Part shown: positions 1-13,660 of the stretch, one piece after another
Position numbering within the stretch: position 1 is the stretch's first letter
Layout of the letters: every line of letters begins with the position of its first letter
Assembly: GCF_030378065.1 (NCBI RefSeq)
Contig: NZ_JAUCGJ010000002.1
Location: 62,001-126,000 of the forward strand
Origin: Candidatus Venteria ishoeyi
GTDB taxonomy: Bacteria > Pseudomonadota > Gammaproteobacteria > Beggiatoales > Beggiatoaceae
Reading direction: 5' to 3'
Length of the DNA: 64,000 bases
Translations under genes and position numbers: made by a program
Notes under the pieces: model-generated
Database searches by the model: none
Told to the model about the DNA's origin: nothing
What the model saw: only the letters and a program-made list of their open reading frames with translations

Positions 1-1079
1 TCAACTGCATTGACCTTGATATAAGCCAGACCCTTAGCACCGTAGATACTGACATATTTAGTATATGCGTCAATTTGCTTGCGGGTCAATTTGCAACCGG
101 CAGGCACGCGCAGCGCGGCAACCCGTCCATCCTCAGCATTTGCCGGGCCAGAAAATACCTTAAATTCCACGCCAGCCATGAGATCGCCGACATCAGTGAG
201 TTCCAGCGGGTTGCGCAAATCCGGTTTATCCGAACCAAAGCGGCGCATGGCTTCTGCATGGCTCATGGTCTGGAAGCTTTCCGGCAAATCCACATCCATG
301 ATGGTTTTAAACAGATTACGCATCATGTTTTCCATCAGATCGCGCAGTGTCTGCTCATCCACAAAAGACATTTCCAGGTCTAACTGGGTAAATTCTGGCT
401 GGCGATCTGCACGTAAATCTTCATCACGGAAACAACGTACAATCTGATAATAACGATCCATACCCGACATCATCAGTAATTGTTTAAATAACTGCGGCGA
501 TTGTGGCAGCGCAAAAAACTCGCCGGGATGGGTGCGGCTAGGCACCAGATAATCACGCGCACCTTCCGGGGTGGCTTTGGTCAGCATCGGGGTTTCAATT
601 TCCATAAAACCCTGTTTGTCGAGGAAGCTGCGCAGTACCTGATTGACTTGATGGCGCAGTTTAAAACGTGCCAGCATTTCCGGGCGACGCAAATCCACAT
701 AACGATAACGCAGGCGGATATCTTCATGCACATCGGTATCGTCTAACTGGAATGGCGGGGTTTCCGCACTATTGAGAATTTCCAGTTCCTTGCCCAGCAC
801 TTCAATTTTACCGGTGCGCAAGTCTTGATTATCCGTACCTTCCGGACGCAAACGCACGCGCCCGGTGATGCGCAGCACAAATTCATTACGCACTTGCTCG
901 GCAGTGGCGAAAGCCTCGACTGTATCGGGATCAAACACAACCTGAACCGGGCCTTCCCGGTCGCGTAAATCAATAAAAATAACCCCACCATGATCTCGGC
1001 GGCGCTGAACCCAGCCACACAAGGTGACGGTTTGATCAACCAGACTCTCGTCTACTTCTCCGCAATACCGGCTACGCAT
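1..1079 (-). CDS. aspS: Aspartyl-tRNA synthetase, C-terminus cut by window edge
   Basis: Charges tRNA-Asp with aspartate in the cytoplasm (class II synthetase). About 359 N-terminal codons are visible; the bacterial enzyme is usually near 590 residues, so the catalytic motif 3 and the end of the protein lie beyond base 1. The start [11 protein letters not shown] leads into the OB-fold anticodon-binding domain ([20 protein letters not shown]), then motif 2 ([20 protein letters not shown], roughly residues 215-235) and the beginning of the bacterial GAD insertion. Start taken at the ATG complementary to 1077-1079. Family T repeat lies upstream. Whether it is discriminating or non-discriminating cannot be judged here. 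Confidence 0.95.
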   Translation of the reverse strand, partial: MRSRYCGEVDESLVDQTVTLCGWVQRRRDHGGVIFIDLRDREGPVQVVFDPDTVEAFATAEQVRNEFVLRITGRVRLRPEGTDNQDLRTGKIEVLGKELEILNSAETPPFQLDDTDVHEDIRLRYRYVDLRRPEMLARFKLRHQVNQVLRSFLDKQGFMEIETPMLTKATPEGARDYLVPSRTHPGEFFALPQSPQLFKQLLMMSGMDRYYQIVRCFRDEDLRADRQPEFTQLDLEMSFVDEQTLRDLMENMMRNLFKTIMDVDLPESFQTMSHAEAMRRFGSDKPDLRNPLELTDVGDLMAGVEFKVFSGPANAEDGRVAALRVPAGCKLTRKQIDAYTKYVSIYGAKGLAYIKVNAV

Positions 1080-1112
1080 GAAAACCTCTGTGATAAATAT
1101 GTTGTAAATATG

Positions 1113-1210
1113 GAGTTACGCAAAAGCTGAATTGTTGGCGATTGGGAAAATGTAAGGTTTAAACCAAAACAACTGCCAAAAGCAGCGGAATTACGTAATA
1201 TCAGTTATAA
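1113..1210. repeat. Family T repeat, short diverged copy
   Basis: The left part GTTACGCAAAAGCT and the right part AATTACGTAATATCAGTTAT match the two ends of the fuller copy at 54352-54502. The middle differs. It lies between aspS and the toxin gene, so it could carry or disturb the aspS promoter. Family name is mine; no transposase for it is present in the window. Confidence 0.55.
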
Positions 1211-1273
1211 ATCAAAGCAAAACCCTGAATGATACTGCGCTATGCCATAATGAGCAATCCTTAATTGTGCGAT

Positions 1274-1537
1274 TTATTTTAAGTTTCGATACACTTCACG
1301 CCGATGTCCAATACGCAACACCTCAATTAACAAGGTTTCATCAAAAATATCATAAACAATTCGGTAATTCCCTACTTTGATACGATATGCGTTATCCATA
1401 CCCATAATTTTTCTGGAATCCAATGGTTTAGGCTCCATAGCTAAAGCTTCTATTTTGCCCAAAATACGTTTTTGTAAAGACCGTTCCAACTTTTCAAAAG
1501 TCTTGGCAGCATTACGATTAAACGCAATGCGATACAT
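1274..1537 (-). CDS. RelE/ParE-superfamily toxin
   Basis: Predicted toxin of a type II toxin-antitoxin module; RelE-fold proteins cleave mRNA on the ribosome, while ParE relatives poison gyrase. The 87-residue size, the N-terminal YRIAFNRNAAKTFEKL helix, and the C-terminal YRIKVGNYRIVYDI and VLRIGHRREVYR strands are typical of the RelE branch; the terminal GHRREVY is the usual catalytic region of RelE-like mRNases. The ATG at 1537 overlaps the antitoxin TGA by one base (TGATG), while a GTG at 1540 would extend it by one codon. Tight coupling downstream of the antitoxin supports co-expression. Which target it has is not visible. Confidence 0.85.
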   Translation of the reverse strand: MYRIAFNRNAAKTFEKLERSLQKRILGKIEALAMEPKPLDSRKIMGMDNAYRIKVGNYRIVYDIFDETLLIEVLRIGHRREVYRNLK

Positions 1538-1767
1538 CACAAACCAGCCTTGGCTTTCAAGGTTTGCAAAGAAATCGTTCCCTCACTGATATTTTCAGTA
1601 CGGGCTTTACGAATCGCCTGTGCATCCAATAAATCCTCCAACATTTCCTCATCAAGCGCCGTCCACAAACGTAAACTGGCCTCTAGCAAAGCGTCTTTCT
1701 GTTCAATGCCACTAATTTGCATGGCCTGAGCCATCAATTGTTCATCAATATTTAATGTTGTTTGCAT
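1537..1767 (-). CDS. Ribbon-helix-helix antitoxin, VapB-like N-terminus
   Basis: Antitoxin partner of the downstream RelE-type toxin. The 76-residue protein begins TTLNIDEQLMAQAMQISGI, the strand-helix-helix pattern of VapB-type DNA-binding antitoxins that bind their own promoter as dimers. The C-terminal half (EEMLEDLLDAQAIRKARTEN) is probably the toxin-neutralising segment. An AGG ribosome-binding site lies about 6 bases before the ATG. The N-terminus resembles antitoxins usually paired with PIN-domain VapC toxins, while here the partner is RelE-like, so the pair looks like a mixed module. Stop codon overlaps the toxin start. Confidence 0.82.
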   Translation of the reverse strand: MQTTLNIDEQLMAQAMQISGIEQKDALLEASLRLWTALDEEMLEDLLDAQAIRKARTENISEGTISLQTLKAKAGL

Positions 1768-1828
1768 AAATACCTCCCAAAATTTTGTTTCATTTAGGTA
1801 GCTCGCAAGAAATAATGTACCTGGAATG

Positions 1829-1920
1829 TGCAGGATTTTTATTCGCCTTCAAGGCACAAAAACAGGCGCATAATCATTCTATGCAACTATTTTTGTAACG
1901 CCGAAGACGGGTAAAAAGAC
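1829..1920 (+). repeat. Family M MITE-like element, diverged core (copy A)
   Basis: The stretch CAGGATTTTTATTC followed by an imperfect hairpin (CAAAAACAGGCGCATA ... CTATGCAACTATTTTTG) matches the core of the full 160-bp elements at 55296, 55827 and 59929, but both terminal inverted repeats are missing. It occupies the middle of the 327-base gap between the antitoxin and the isocitrate dehydrogenase gene. Confidence 0.6.
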
Positions 1921-2022
1921 CCGCAAAACAGCTATATTATTCGCTGCGAGTTGCCTTACTTAAGTGTACATAAAAAATATACTACACACATGATAACCGT
2001 ACTTTTAATTACTGCCTTGTGC

Positions 2023-4326
<2,304 letters not shown>

Positions 4327-4337
4327 TGCTTGGCTTG

Positions 4338-4360
4338 CTCCCACGCAAGGCGCGTGGGAG
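4338..4360. terminator. Hairpin after isocitrate dehydrogenase
   Basis: CTCCCACGC and GCGTGGGAG form a perfect 9-bp GC-rich stem with a 5-base loop, 12 bases after the icd stop. It lacks a following U tract, so it is either a Rho-assisted terminator/3' stabiliser or serves the converging rhodanese gene as well. Confidence 0.5.
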
Positions 4361-4396
4361 CCAGAAAATAACAGGCCGTTATGACAAGGTGATACC

Positions 4397-4861
4397 CTAA
4401 TTTGCTGATTTTGGATTTAAATATTGCGCTAAAGCAGCGAGTCCACCTTTGAGAATAAATACTTGTTTAAAGCCAATATGGCGCAGTGTCAGTGCAATCA
4501 CACTGGCTCTTGAGCCTTTTGCGCACAGTACAACAATTTTTTTATTGTCAGGCAGACGTTGGAGATTTTCAGGCTTAAATACCTGTCCCATAGGAATATT
4601 TAAGGTATCAGGTAGATTAGTGCCCATAATTACCCGTTCTCCAGGGGTTCGCACATCTAAAACCACCAGTTTTTTACCTGATTTTATTGCCTTGACAAAA
4701 TCTGGTACTTTGATCATCTGCATGGATTTAGCGCTGGCTTTCCCTGTAAATGGTTGAAACAGTTGCGCATAAGAATCAGCAAGCTCGGTGTCATAAGCAG
4801 GCACAGTGGTAACTGCAAACAAGCTCATAATGACTATCACTAAAATTTGTTTTATGTTCAT
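4397..4861 (-). CDS. Periplasmic rhodanese-like protein
   Basis: Single rhodanese domain protein, 154 residues from the ATG at 4861 (GGGAG sits 8 bases upstream; a GTG three codons earlier is less likely). The first ~22 residues (MNIKQILVIVIMSLFAVTTV) form a Sec signal peptide, so the protein should be exported. The domain shows VVLDVRTPGER, the active-site loop VVLCAKGSRAS with its catalytic Cys, and the C-terminal GFKQVFILKGGLAA. Such proteins transfer sulfane sulfur or act as redox/sulfur carriers; the substrate is unknown. Monocistronic, convergent with icd. Confidence 0.85.
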   Translation of the reverse strand: MNIKQILVIVIMSLFAVTTVPAYDTELADSYAQLFQPFTGKASAKSMQMIKVPDFVKAIKSGKKLVVLDVRTPGERVIMGTNLPDTLNIPMGQVFKPENLQRLPDNKKIVVLCAKGSRASVIALTLRHIGFKQVFILKGGLAALAQYLNPKSAN

Positions 4862-5087
4862 GATAAACACTCCCTGTTAAAACAAGGTTTTACGTCCCCG
4901 TTACAGCGAAACAATCATTATCCCTGCTTATTTAAGTATAGTCTGATTATTTAACTATGCTCTGATAAATTAACACTTGTGTATTTGCTATTGATTACTG
5001 AATCAGGCATATTTATTCAGCTTATTTAACCCGAATTCGACATAAGGCTTTTTCTATTTATAACGAATTCTGTTGATCCTTTGTTTT

Positions 5088-5282
5088 AGCCCTGAAGGGG
5101 CAATATTAATATAGCCCAGGGCAGCGTCCCGGCTAAGCAAAATAAGATTGACCAAGCCCTGAAGGGGCGTAATAATGGGTATTGATATTGTTATTTCGCC
5201 CTTTCAGGGCTTGACTCAAAATAATTACCTGCCCAGGGCATTGCTTTGGGCTATAAGTATTACGCCCCTTTGGGGCTTGGGG
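5088..5282. repeat. GC-rich palindromic repeat cluster (AGCCC/GGGCT type)
   Basis: Fills most of the 456-base gap before purL. AGCCCTGAAGGGGC occurs near 5088 and 5155, and inverted forms CGCCCTTTCAGGGCTT and CGCCCCTTTGGGGCTT near 5197 and 5263; ATAGCCCAGGGCA and its mirror TGCCCAGGGCATTGC face each other inside. Together they make a roughly 190-base imperfect palindrome. I recall the same pattern, which translates into spurious peptides of the SPFQG...PRALPWA kind, from many unrelated bacterial genomes. The rest of the gap (4871-5087) is AT-rich with no gene seen. Confidence 0.8.
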
Positions 5283-5317
5283 ACTGATTTAATCCTTCCA
5301 ACAGGTAAAGAAAAACC

Positions 5318-8300
5318 ATGCTACATTACGGTGATCTCGCACTTTCCCCATTTCGCTGCGAACAACTGCAACAAAAAGTTCCGGCATTAAGCGCAATCAG
5401 TGCACGTTTTATCCATTTTATTGAAATGGATCACAGCGCAGCGGCAACCGAGCAAAGCCAGCTTGAACATTTGCTGTCTTATACCGTTAATGAAGAGCAG
5501 GTGCAGGAAAGCAATAACCCTGCACAGCTACAATGGCTGGTGATTCCCCGCCCCGGTACGATTTCACCCTGGTCGAGCAAAGCCACGGATATTGCGCGTA
5601 ACTGTGGTTTGCAGGGCATCAGCCGGATTGAGCGCGGTGTGTTGTGGCAACTGGGCTGTGAAACCACTTTCGATACTGCCAGTTTACAAATGCTGGATCA
5701 GCTGCTGCATGATCGCATGACAGAGATTTTATTGCCGGTATCGAATAACCAGAGTCTGGAGCAGGTAGAAGCCCGGTTATTTGCCCACGCCGAAGCGGGT
5801 AGTTTGGTGACAGTGCCGATTGCCAAGCAGGGTAAAAGTGCTTTGCAGCAGGCCAATCAAGATTTGGGACTGGCCTTGTCTGAAGAAGAAATGGATTATC
5901 TGGTGGAAAATTTCACGGCTTTGCAGCGTGATCCCAGTGATACTGAGTTAATGATGTTCGCTCAGGCCAATTCCGAACATTGCCGCCACAAGATTTTTAA
6001 TGCCGATTGGGTGATCGACAAGCAGCCACAGGAGCAGTCCCTGTTTGGTATGATTCGTAATACCCATAACACCCACCCCGGCAAGGTGTTATCGGCCTAT
6101 CATGATAATTCTGCGGTAATGGCTGGTTTTGACACGCAGGTGTTCAGCCCCAATACCCAGAATCATCATTACAGCTATCAGCAAGAAGCGGCGCAGATTC
6201 TGATGAAGGTGGAAACCCATAATCATCCTACGGCGATTTCACCTTTTCCTGGGGCGGCAACGGGTTCCGGTGGAGAAATCCGCGATGAAGCGGCAACCGG
6301 TCTGGGTTCGCGTACCAAAGCAGGATTAACCGGATTTTCTGTGTCCAATCTGAATTTACCGGATAAGCCTCGCGCCTGGGAAGATAACTACGGCACGCCG
6401 GGGCGCATGTCCACGGCGCTGGAAATCATGCTGCAAGCGCCACTGGGTGGCAGCGCATTTAATAATGAGTTTGGTCGCCCAAATCTGTGTGGTTATTTCC
6501 GTAGTTTTGAACTGGATGTGGCGGGTAAACGCCGGGGTTTTCATAAGCCGATCATGCTGGCAGGTGGTTTGGGGCATATCCGCCCCATGCATCTGGATAA
6601 AAAAATCATGCCGGTGGGCGCGAAACTCATCGTGCTGGGCGGCCCGGCAATGTTAATCGGTCTGGGCGGCGGTGCAGCTTCCTCCATGAATGCCGGACAA
6701 AGCCATGAAACCCTGGATTTTGCTTCAGTGCAACGTGGCAACCCGGAAATGCAGCGGCGCTGCCAGGAAGTGATTGATGCCTGTCGGCGCATGGGTGACG
6801 ATAATCCGATTTATAGCGTTCATGATGTGGGCGCGGGTGGCTTGTCCAACGCACTGCCGGAACTGATTAACGACAGTGGGCGCGGCGGCATTATTGATTT
6901 GCGTAAAATTCCCAGTGCTGATCCTTCTTTGTCACCGATGGAATTGTGGAGCAACGAATCGCAGGAGCGTTATGTCTTGGCGATTGATGCCGAGCATCTG
7001 GATTTATTTGACAGCCTGTGTCAGCGCGAGCGTTGTCCTTATGCCGTGGTGGGCGAAGCCACAGAAGCGCAGGATTTGAAACTGCTTGACCCATTGCAAA
7101 ACACCACGCCGGTAGAGATGCCGCTGCAAGTGCTGCTGGGCAAGCCACCGAAAATGCAGCGCGATGTCAGTCATGCTGCCGCGCCGGAACAAGCTTTTCC
7201 ACTGGAACAACTGAATTTACAGGAAGCCATGCAGCGGGTGTTAAACCTGCCCGGTGTAGCGGATAAAACCTTTTTGATTAGCATAGGCGACCGCTCGATT
7301 ACCGGTTTGGTAATTCGCGATCAAATGGTCGGCCCCTGGCAAGTGCCAGTTGCCGATTGCGCAGTGACTGCCAGTAGCTTTGCCGATACGATTGGCGAGG
7401 CCATGAGCATGGGTGAGCGCAGTCCGCTGGCCTTGCTGGATGGCCCTGCCTCCGGGCGCATGGCAGTGGGCGAGGCGCTAACCAATCTGGCGGCAGCACC
7501 GATTAAGGAAATGAGTGATATTGTACTTTCCGCCAACTGGATGGCGGCTTGCGGACAGCCGGGAGAAGATGCTGCCTTGTTTGATACGGTAAAAACCGTA
7601 GGCATGGATTTCTGCCCGGAACTGGGCATTGCCATTCCTGTGGGTAAGGATTCTTTGTCCATGAAAGCGGGTTGGGCGGAAGGGGATGAGCAGAAATCCG
7701 TGACATCACCCTTATCCTTAATTGTGTCTGCATTTGCACGGGTGGCGGATATTAACCGTTGCCTCACCCCGCAATTGCGCCCTGATTCTGATACCTGTTT
7801 ATTATTGATCGACTTGGGGCAGGGCCAAAATCGTCTGGGTGGTTCAGCTTTGGCACAGGTCTACCAGGCATTAGGTGATAGCGTACCTGATATTAAAGCC
7901 AAGGATTTGCAAGACTTTTTCCTGGGTATTCAGGCGCTGAACCAGCAGGGTAAAATCCTCGCTTATCATGATCGCTCCGATGGCGGTTTGTATGCCTTGT
8001 TGTGTGAAATGATGTTTGCCGGACAGGGCGGTTTAAGCTTAACAGTGCCACCAGCGTTTGCAGCGGCTGATTTATTCCCTTATTTGTTTAATGAAGAACT
8101 GGGCGCGGTGATTCAGGTTAAAACAGATGACGTTGCTGCTGTGCAGGCATATTTTAAGCAAAACAGTGACTTTGGGGACAGTGTATTTGAAGTTGCAAGG
8201 CCCAATAATCAGGATAATCTGGAATTATCAGCGCTGGGGGTTAGCGATGCGCCCTATCAGCGCCAGCACTTGCAGCGTTTATGGTCAGAAACCACCTGGC

Positions 8301-9181
8301 AAATGCAAACCCTACGCGACAACCCAGAATGTGCTAAACAAGAATATGACCGCCTGTTGGATGATAAAAACCCTGGTTTATTTATCCAGACAGATTTCCA
8401 GATTCAGGCACCTGCCGTGCAAAGCACCCGCCCACGCATGGCAGTGTTGCGCGAGCAGGGTGTTAATGGTCAGATTGAAATGGCAGCCGCTTTTGATCGC
8501 GCCGGTTTTGATGCCATAGATGTGCATATGAGTGATCTAATTGCCGGACGTGTGAGCTTAAAAGATTTTCAGGGGCTGGTGGCTTGTGGCGGTTTCTCTT
8601 ATGGTGACGTGCTGGGCGCAGGTGGTGGCTGGGCAAATTCCATTCGTTTTAATCAACGTGCTTTTGATGAATTTAATCAGTTTTTCCACCGTGGTGACAG
8701 CTTTGCCTTAGGCGTGTGTAATGGTTGTCAGATGATGGCACAATTACATGATTTGATTCCCGGTGCGGAACATTGGCCGCGTTTTGTACGCAATCGCAGC
8801 GAACAATTTGAAGCGCGGCTGGTGATGGTTGAAGTCACTGACAGCCCTTCACTGTTTTTGCAGGGCATGAATGGCGCGAAACTACCGGTGGTGGTGGCGC
8901 ACGGTGAAGGTCGGGCGTATGGCGACAGCCCGGAAAATCTGGTGGCCTTGCGTTATGTGGATAATTACGGAAAAGTGACCGAAACCTATCCCGCCAATCC
9001 CAACGGCTCGCTGGGCGGTGTCACCGGCATGACAACTGAAGATGGACGCTTTACCATCATGATGCCACACCCGGAGCGGATTTTCCTCAGCAATCGTTTT
9101 TCCTATCTGCCGGAAAACTGGCAGGGCGAGGAAAGTCCCTGGATGCAGTTATTTTATAATGCCAGGAACTGGCTGGCCTGA
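5318..9181 (+). CDS. purL: Phosphoribosylformylglycinamidine synthase
   Basis: Fourth step of purine synthesis: FGAR + glutamine + ATP to FGAM. At 1287 residues it is the long single-chain PurL of gammaproteobacteria. The N-terminal domain begins [20 protein letters not shown]; the synthetase core carries [20 protein letters not shown] around residues 297-316 and EIRDEAATG after it, the ATP/metal-binding signatures; the C-terminal class I glutamine amidotransferase has [14 protein letters not shown] and [11 protein letters not shown] with the nucleophilic Cys near residue 1133, and the HPER catalytic end. The start is the first ATG after the palindromic repeat cluster. No purine gene flanks it. 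Confidence 0.98.
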   Translation: MLHYGDLALSPFRCEQLQQKVPALSAISARFIHFIEMDHSAAATEQSQLEHLLSYTVNEEQVQESNNPAQLQWLVIPRPGTISPWSSKATDIARNCGLQGISRIERGVLWQLGCETTFDTASLQMLDQLLHDRMTEILLPVSNNQSLEQVEARLFAHAEAGSLVTVPIAKQGKSALQQANQDLGLALSEEEMDYLVENFTALQRDPSDTELMMFAQANSEHCRHKIFNADWVIDKQPQEQSLFGMIRNTHNTHPGKVLSAYHDNSAVMAGFDTQVFSPNTQNHHYSYQQEAAQILMKVETHNHPTAISPFPGAATGSGGEIRDEAATGLGSRTKAGLTGFSVSNLNLPDKPRAWEDNYGTPGRMSTALEIMLQAPLGGSAFNNEFGRPNLCGYFRSFELDVAGKRRGFHKPIMLAGGLGHIRPMHLDKKIMPVGAKLIVLGGPAMLIGLGGGAASSMNAGQSHETLDFASVQRGNPEMQRRCQEVIDACRRMGDDNPIYSVHDVGAGGLSNALPELINDSGRGGIIDLRKIPSADPSLSPMELWSNESQERYVLAIDAEHLDLFDSLCQRERCPYAVVGEATEAQDLKLLDPLQNTTPVEMPLQVLLGKPPKMQRDVSHAAAPEQAFPLEQLNLQEAMQRVLNLPGVADKTFLISIGDRSITGLVIRDQMVGPWQVPVADCAVTASSFADTIGEAMSMGERSPLALLDGPASGRMAVGEALTNLAAAPIKEMSDIVLSANWMAACGQPGEDAALFDTVKTVGMDFCPELGIAIPVGKDSLSMKAGWAEGDEQKSVTSPLSLIVSAFARVADINRCLTPQLRPDSDTCLLLIDLGQGQNRLGGSALAQVYQALGDSVPDIKAKDLQDFFLGIQALNQQGKILAYHDRSDGGLYALLCEMMFAGQGGLSLTVPPAFAAADLFPYLFNEELGAVIQVKTDDVAAVQAYFKQNSDFGDSVFEVARPNNQDNLELSALGVSDAPYQRQHLQRLWSETTWQMQTLRDNPECAKQEYDRLLDDKNPGLFIQTDFQIQAPAVQSTRPRMAVLREQGVNGQIEMAAAFDRAGFDAIDVHMSDLIAGRVSLKDFQGLVACGGFSYGDVLGAGGGWANSIRFNQRAFDEFNQFFHRGDSFALGVCNGCQMMAQLHDLIPGAEHWPRFVRNRSEQFEARLVMVEVTDSPSLFLQGMNGAKLPVVVAHGEGRAYGDSPENLVALRYVDNYGKVTETYPANPNGSLGGVTGMTTEDGRFTIMMPHPERIFLSNRFSYLPENWQGEESPWMQLFYNARNWLA

Positions 9182-9197
9182 TTAATCTGAATGCGAA

Positions 9198-9230
9198 AGA
9201 CCTTCCAGGTTTTGAAAACCTGGAAGGTCT
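9198..9230. repeat. Family P 33-bp perfect hairpin, copy 1
   Basis: AGACCTTCCAGGTTTT, one G, then its exact reverse complement: a 16-bp stem. It lies 17 bases after the purL stop and probably works as its transcript end. Copies 2 and 3 are at 31246 and 56035. Confidence 0.85.
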
Positions 9231-9349
9231 GGCATCTGCTTGGCGATGCTGAAAATGCCAACATTCTATTTATTCTCAGGGGCTGCCATCATTCTGATGG
9301 CGCTCTCATGACAGTTTACCAACAACTTCTGAGTTCAGGTATAATCATA

Positions 9350-9427
9350 AGGAGTGAGAATTTTATAACTTCAGCAACTTGGCTGGTCTTTTTCTCCAGT
9401 TTCTGCATTTATTTCATCCTCACTCCT
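9350..9427 (-). repeat. Family M MITE-like element, internally deleted (copy B)
   Basis: Both terminal inverted repeats are intact (AGGAGTGAGAATTTTATAAC at the left, CATCCTCACTCCT at the right) but 82 bases including the central hairpin are missing compared with the reverse-oriented full copy at 59929-60088. The join falls at the short shared sequence CCA (TCTCCA / CCCAG), as expected for a slippage or microhomology deletion. Confidence 0.85.
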
Positions 9428-9453
9428 AAGCGATAATAAGGGGTGGCAGACTG

Positions 9454-10690
<1,237 letters not shown>

Positions 10691-10700
10691 TGTTCCGCTG

Positions 10701-11951
10701 ATGAGTGGTCAGGTTGTTATTGTATCTGCTGCTGCCAGTGGTACCGCGCTTGCTGCCGTTGCCAGCGGTGCAGCTTTAATTGCGGCGGGCAGTATCGCCT
10801 ATCAGATGTGGCGCAGCCACCAGGCTGAGCAACGCGCCCAGGCGCGTCAGCAAATGCGGGCAGCCAAGCAGAAACTGGCAGACTGGGAAAGTTTTCAAAG
10901 TGCGCAGGAAGCGGACATGAAACAACTACGCAACAGCCGTGAAGCGGCGCGTAACGCCTTGTCTGAATTAAGCCTGCAACAGCATACCATGCAACAGGAA
11001 AGTGAACAGGATTTGCCACAAACGGGCGCTCAGGCACAAAGTTTTCTGGATACTGAAAACATGGCTGTGGGTCAGCAACAATTGCAGCAGATGACAGCAT
11101 GGCTGGAAAATCTGGCACCAGAGTTGGTTCAACAAAAAAATTCTCCCGTGCCAGCATTACAAGCACAGTTGCCACCTTTGCAACAACAATTGGCAAGTAC
11201 GCCCCTGCTGGCATTGGAAAATATACGCAACTTTGTTGCCACAACTCAGCGCAGCATCACCCACTTTGCCGAGCAACTCAACACCCAAAGTCAGCAGGTG
11301 AAGCACATTCAACAACGCGCCAGTAACCTCCTGGAAACGTTACTGACTTATCAACATCTGGCAGAAACTGGTACCCAGCAGGAGGAAGTGCTGGCGCTGC
11401 AACAGCATTTACTCACCATTTTGAATGAGCCAAGTGTACAAACCGGTGCTTTGGATGTGCTGGAGAAAAAATCACAACAATTACAAGGAAGTATTGATAG
11501 CCGTTTAGAGGAAGCCGCCCTCCAGGAAACCATTCGTTCACGGGTGGATTTTCATTTGCAAGCGCTGGGCTACAGTGCTGTCAGTTCCAGTCAGGAAGGT
11601 TTGCAAAGCTGGCAGATTCCCGGCGGTGAGCAAGTCCGTTTTGCGCTGCAACCCAATTATAAACTCAGTTTTCAGGTTGCGCACGAGCGAGAACAGCGTA
11701 GTGAGGCGGCTTTAAGTCTGGCAGAGCGCGCATTTTTACAACAGCAGGAAAACAAGTGGTGTAAAGACCTGCCTAAACTGTTGCAAGCACTGAAACAGGA
11801 TGGTTTTCAATATCAGGTCGAGTTTGAAAGCCAATTACCGGAACAGGCGATTCCGGTTGTAGTATTAGAAACCGTGGAAGCGATATTAGCTGAGCAGGAA
11901 GCAGAAGAAGTGCGCTTTGTAGACCCGGCGAAAAAATATCATACAAAATAA
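10701..11951 (+). CDS. Coiled-coil protein with N-terminal membrane segment, unknown function
   Basis: 416 residues, begun at the ATG at 10701, 11 bases after the hemB stop; the open frame runs back into hemB but that part is unlikely to be used. Residues 5-30 are Ala-rich and hydrophobic (VIVSAAASGTALAAVASGAA), probably a membrane anchor or uncleaved signal. A long Gln/Glu/Ala-rich helical region follows (about 35-280), ending in a compact C-terminal domain with FHLQALGYSAVSSSQEG and GEQVRFALQPNYKLSFQV. I do not recognise the family. Gene order hemB - this - Sel1 lipoprotein, all closely spaced, suggests an operon. Confidence 0.7.
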   Translation: MSGQVVIVSAAASGTALAAVASGAALIAAGSIAYQMWRSHQAEQRAQARQQMRAAKQKLADWESFQSAQEADMKQLRNSREAARNALSELSLQQHTMQQESEQDLPQTGAQAQSFLDTENMAVGQQQLQQMTAWLENLAPELVQQKNSPVPALQAQLPPLQQQLASTPLLALENIRNFVATTQRSITHFAEQLNTQSQQVKHIQQRASNLLETLLTYQHLAETGTQQEEVLALQQHLLTILNEPSVQTGALDVLEKKSQQLQGSIDSRLEEAALQETIRSRVDFHLQALGYSAVSSSQEGLQSWQIPGGEQVRFALQPNYKLSFQVAHEREQRSEAALSLAERAFLQQQENKWCKDLPKLLQALKQDGFQYQVEFESQLPEQAIPVVVLETVEAILAEQEAEEVRFVDPAKKYHTK

Positions 11952-11977
11952 ATTTATCCTTGTAGAGAAATTTAATA

Positions 11978-13657
11978 ATGAACAAAACCCATCGTTTGTC
12001 TCATCACTTATTATCTGCTTTATTACCCAGTCTATTATTACTTCATGCCTGTACTGATACCGAAATACGCCCTGAAAACCCGGCTAAAAGCAGCGTAGCA
12101 ACTACGGATGCGAAATCTGATGCTCAATCTGACAAGGGCGCTGATAAAAATCGGGAAGCGGGTATTAAGCAAGCCATGGAACAAGGCTTAAAAGCTTATG
12201 AAGGCCAGGATTATAAGCGCGCCCTGCCCATTTTTCAGCAATATGCCAACACGGGTATTGCCAGAGCGCAATATGCTTTAGGACTGATGTATGCCAATGG
12301 TGAAGGTATTCAGCAAGATGAGCACAAGGCTGCGCACTGGTATTTAAAAGCGGCGCAACAAGGGCATATGGCGGCACAGAATAATCTGGGCGTGCTGTAT
12401 CGTAATGAGCGTCTTGCTGGTTTTAAGCAAAGTGCAATAAAAGCCAGTACCCCTGAAGAACATGCGCTGTACTGGTTTAATTTGGCTGCCAGACAAGATA
12501 ATGCGCAGGCTCAGGTAAATCTTGCCAGCCTCTATTTTCAGGGTAAAGGCATTCCCAATAACTATCCTATGGCAGCAAAATGGTTTGAGCGTGCGGCATT
12601 ACAGGGACATGCGATGTCCCAGTTTAATCTGGGGGTGATGTATGCTCATGGTAAGGGGGTGGAGCAGGACTTGGTAAAAGCCACCTATTGGTATCACCAG
12701 GCCGCCATGCAGGGCGATGTGAAAGCGCAGTTTAATATTGCTGTATTATATGAGGCTGAGCAAAATGCGCAGGGTAATCTGGCGCGCACCATTCATTGGT
12801 ATCAACAGGCAGCTAAGCAAGGAGATAGCGAATCTCAGCGTAAGTTACAATTGCTGCAACAGAAAATTGATGCTGAACGTAACAAGCTGGAAACCAATTT
12901 ACCCGCGCTTAAACGAGCAGCAGCAGAGGGTGATGCGCAAGCACAATTTGACTTAGGCGTATTCAACCGCCAGGGTTTGGGTCTGGAAAAAAATCTCACC
13001 CAGGCCGCAACATGGTTTCAACGGGCAGCAAAGCAGGGTATGGGGGAAGCGCAATATAATCTGGCGTTGATGTATCTACGGGGGGAAGGGGGGCAACAGA
13101 CACCGGAACACGCTCAGCAACAAGCTGTTATCTGGCTGCAAAAAGCCACAGCACAAGCCAGCAGCAAAGCTTTCCCCCCCGCTGCCCGGCAATTAGGCAA
13201 CTTATATTTACAAGGACTGGGCATCAAAGCCGATCCGGGTAAAGCCATATATTGGTTACGGCAGGCGGCGCAAGCGGGACAAGTCAATGCCGCTCATCAA
13301 TTAGGCACCTTATATCTGCAAGGGGAAGCGATTCCTAAAGATGGCAATGAAGCCTTGCGCTGGTTTCAACAAGCCGCGCAAACCGGTCATATCGATGCTC
13401 AGCATAATCTGGGCATGATGTATGGCTATGGTTTAGAAGTACCTGCCAGTGAGCAGGAGGGCTTAAAGTGGTTGCGACTGGCAGCATTTCAGGGGCATCC
13501 TGAAGCACGTTTTGTCCTCGGTAACTGGTATGAGTCGGGTAAAGGCGTTGATAAAGATCTGCTGCAAGCGCGTTATTGGTATCTGCAAGCAAAAAAAGCC
13601 GGGCGCAAGCTGCCGCAAGCCCCATCAACTTCAACCAACCCAACACTGGAACCCTGA
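11978..13657 (+). CDS. Sel1-repeat lipoprotein
   Basis: 559 residues. The N-terminus has a lipoprotein signal ending LLLLHAC, so Cys25 should be lipidated. A disordered Ala/Ser/Asp linker (to about residue 60) is followed by roughly ten Sel1-like (TPR-related) repeats of the form AQYALGLMYANGEGI...A..W...AA.QG; one pair is separated by a helical insert (LLQQKIDAERNKLETN, about residue 295). Sel1 proteins act as scaffolds for protein-protein contacts, often at the envelope. A ribosome-binding site TGTAGAGAAA is weak. It is followed after 3 bases by the sugar kinase gene. The partner is unknown. Confidence 0.88.
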   Translation: MNKTHRLSHHLLSALLPSLLLLHACTDTEIRPENPAKSSVATTDAKSDAQSDKGADKNREAGIKQAMEQGLKAYEGQDYKRALPIFQQYANTGIARAQYALGLMYANGEGIQQDEHKAAHWYLKAAQQGHMAAQNNLGVLYRNERLAGFKQSAIKASTPEEHALYWFNLAARQDNAQAQVNLASLYFQGKGIPNNYPMAAKWFERAALQGHAMSQFNLGVMYAHGKGVEQDLVKATYWYHQAAMQGDVKAQFNIAVLYEAEQNAQGNLARTIHWYQQAAKQGDSESQRKLQLLQQKIDAERNKLETNLPALKRAAAEGDAQAQFDLGVFNRQGLGLEKNLTQAATWFQRAAKQGMGEAQYNLALMYLRGEGGQQTPEHAQQQAVIWLQKATAQASSKAFPPAARQLGNLYLQGLGIKADPGKAIYWLRQAAQAGQVNAAHQLGTLYLQGEAIPKDGNEALRWFQQAAQTGHIDAQHNLGMMYGYGLEVPASEQEGLKWLRLAAFQGHPEARFVLGNWYESGKGVDKDLLQARYWYLQAKKAGRKLPQAPSTSTNPTLEP

Positions 13658-13660
13658 GCA

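Noticed and set aside
5175-5390. 71-codon plus-strand frame before purL
   Set aside because: It is translated palindromic repeat (SPFQGL ... PRALLWA) running into purL; this peptide type is a known annotation artefact as far as I recall.
7321-7767. 148-codon minus-strand frame inside purL
   Set aside because: Shadow of the conserved PurL frame, Ser/Ala-rich, no support.
9191-9436. 81-codon frame after purL
   Set aside because: Made almost wholly of family P and family M repeat sequence; no ribosome-binding site of its own.
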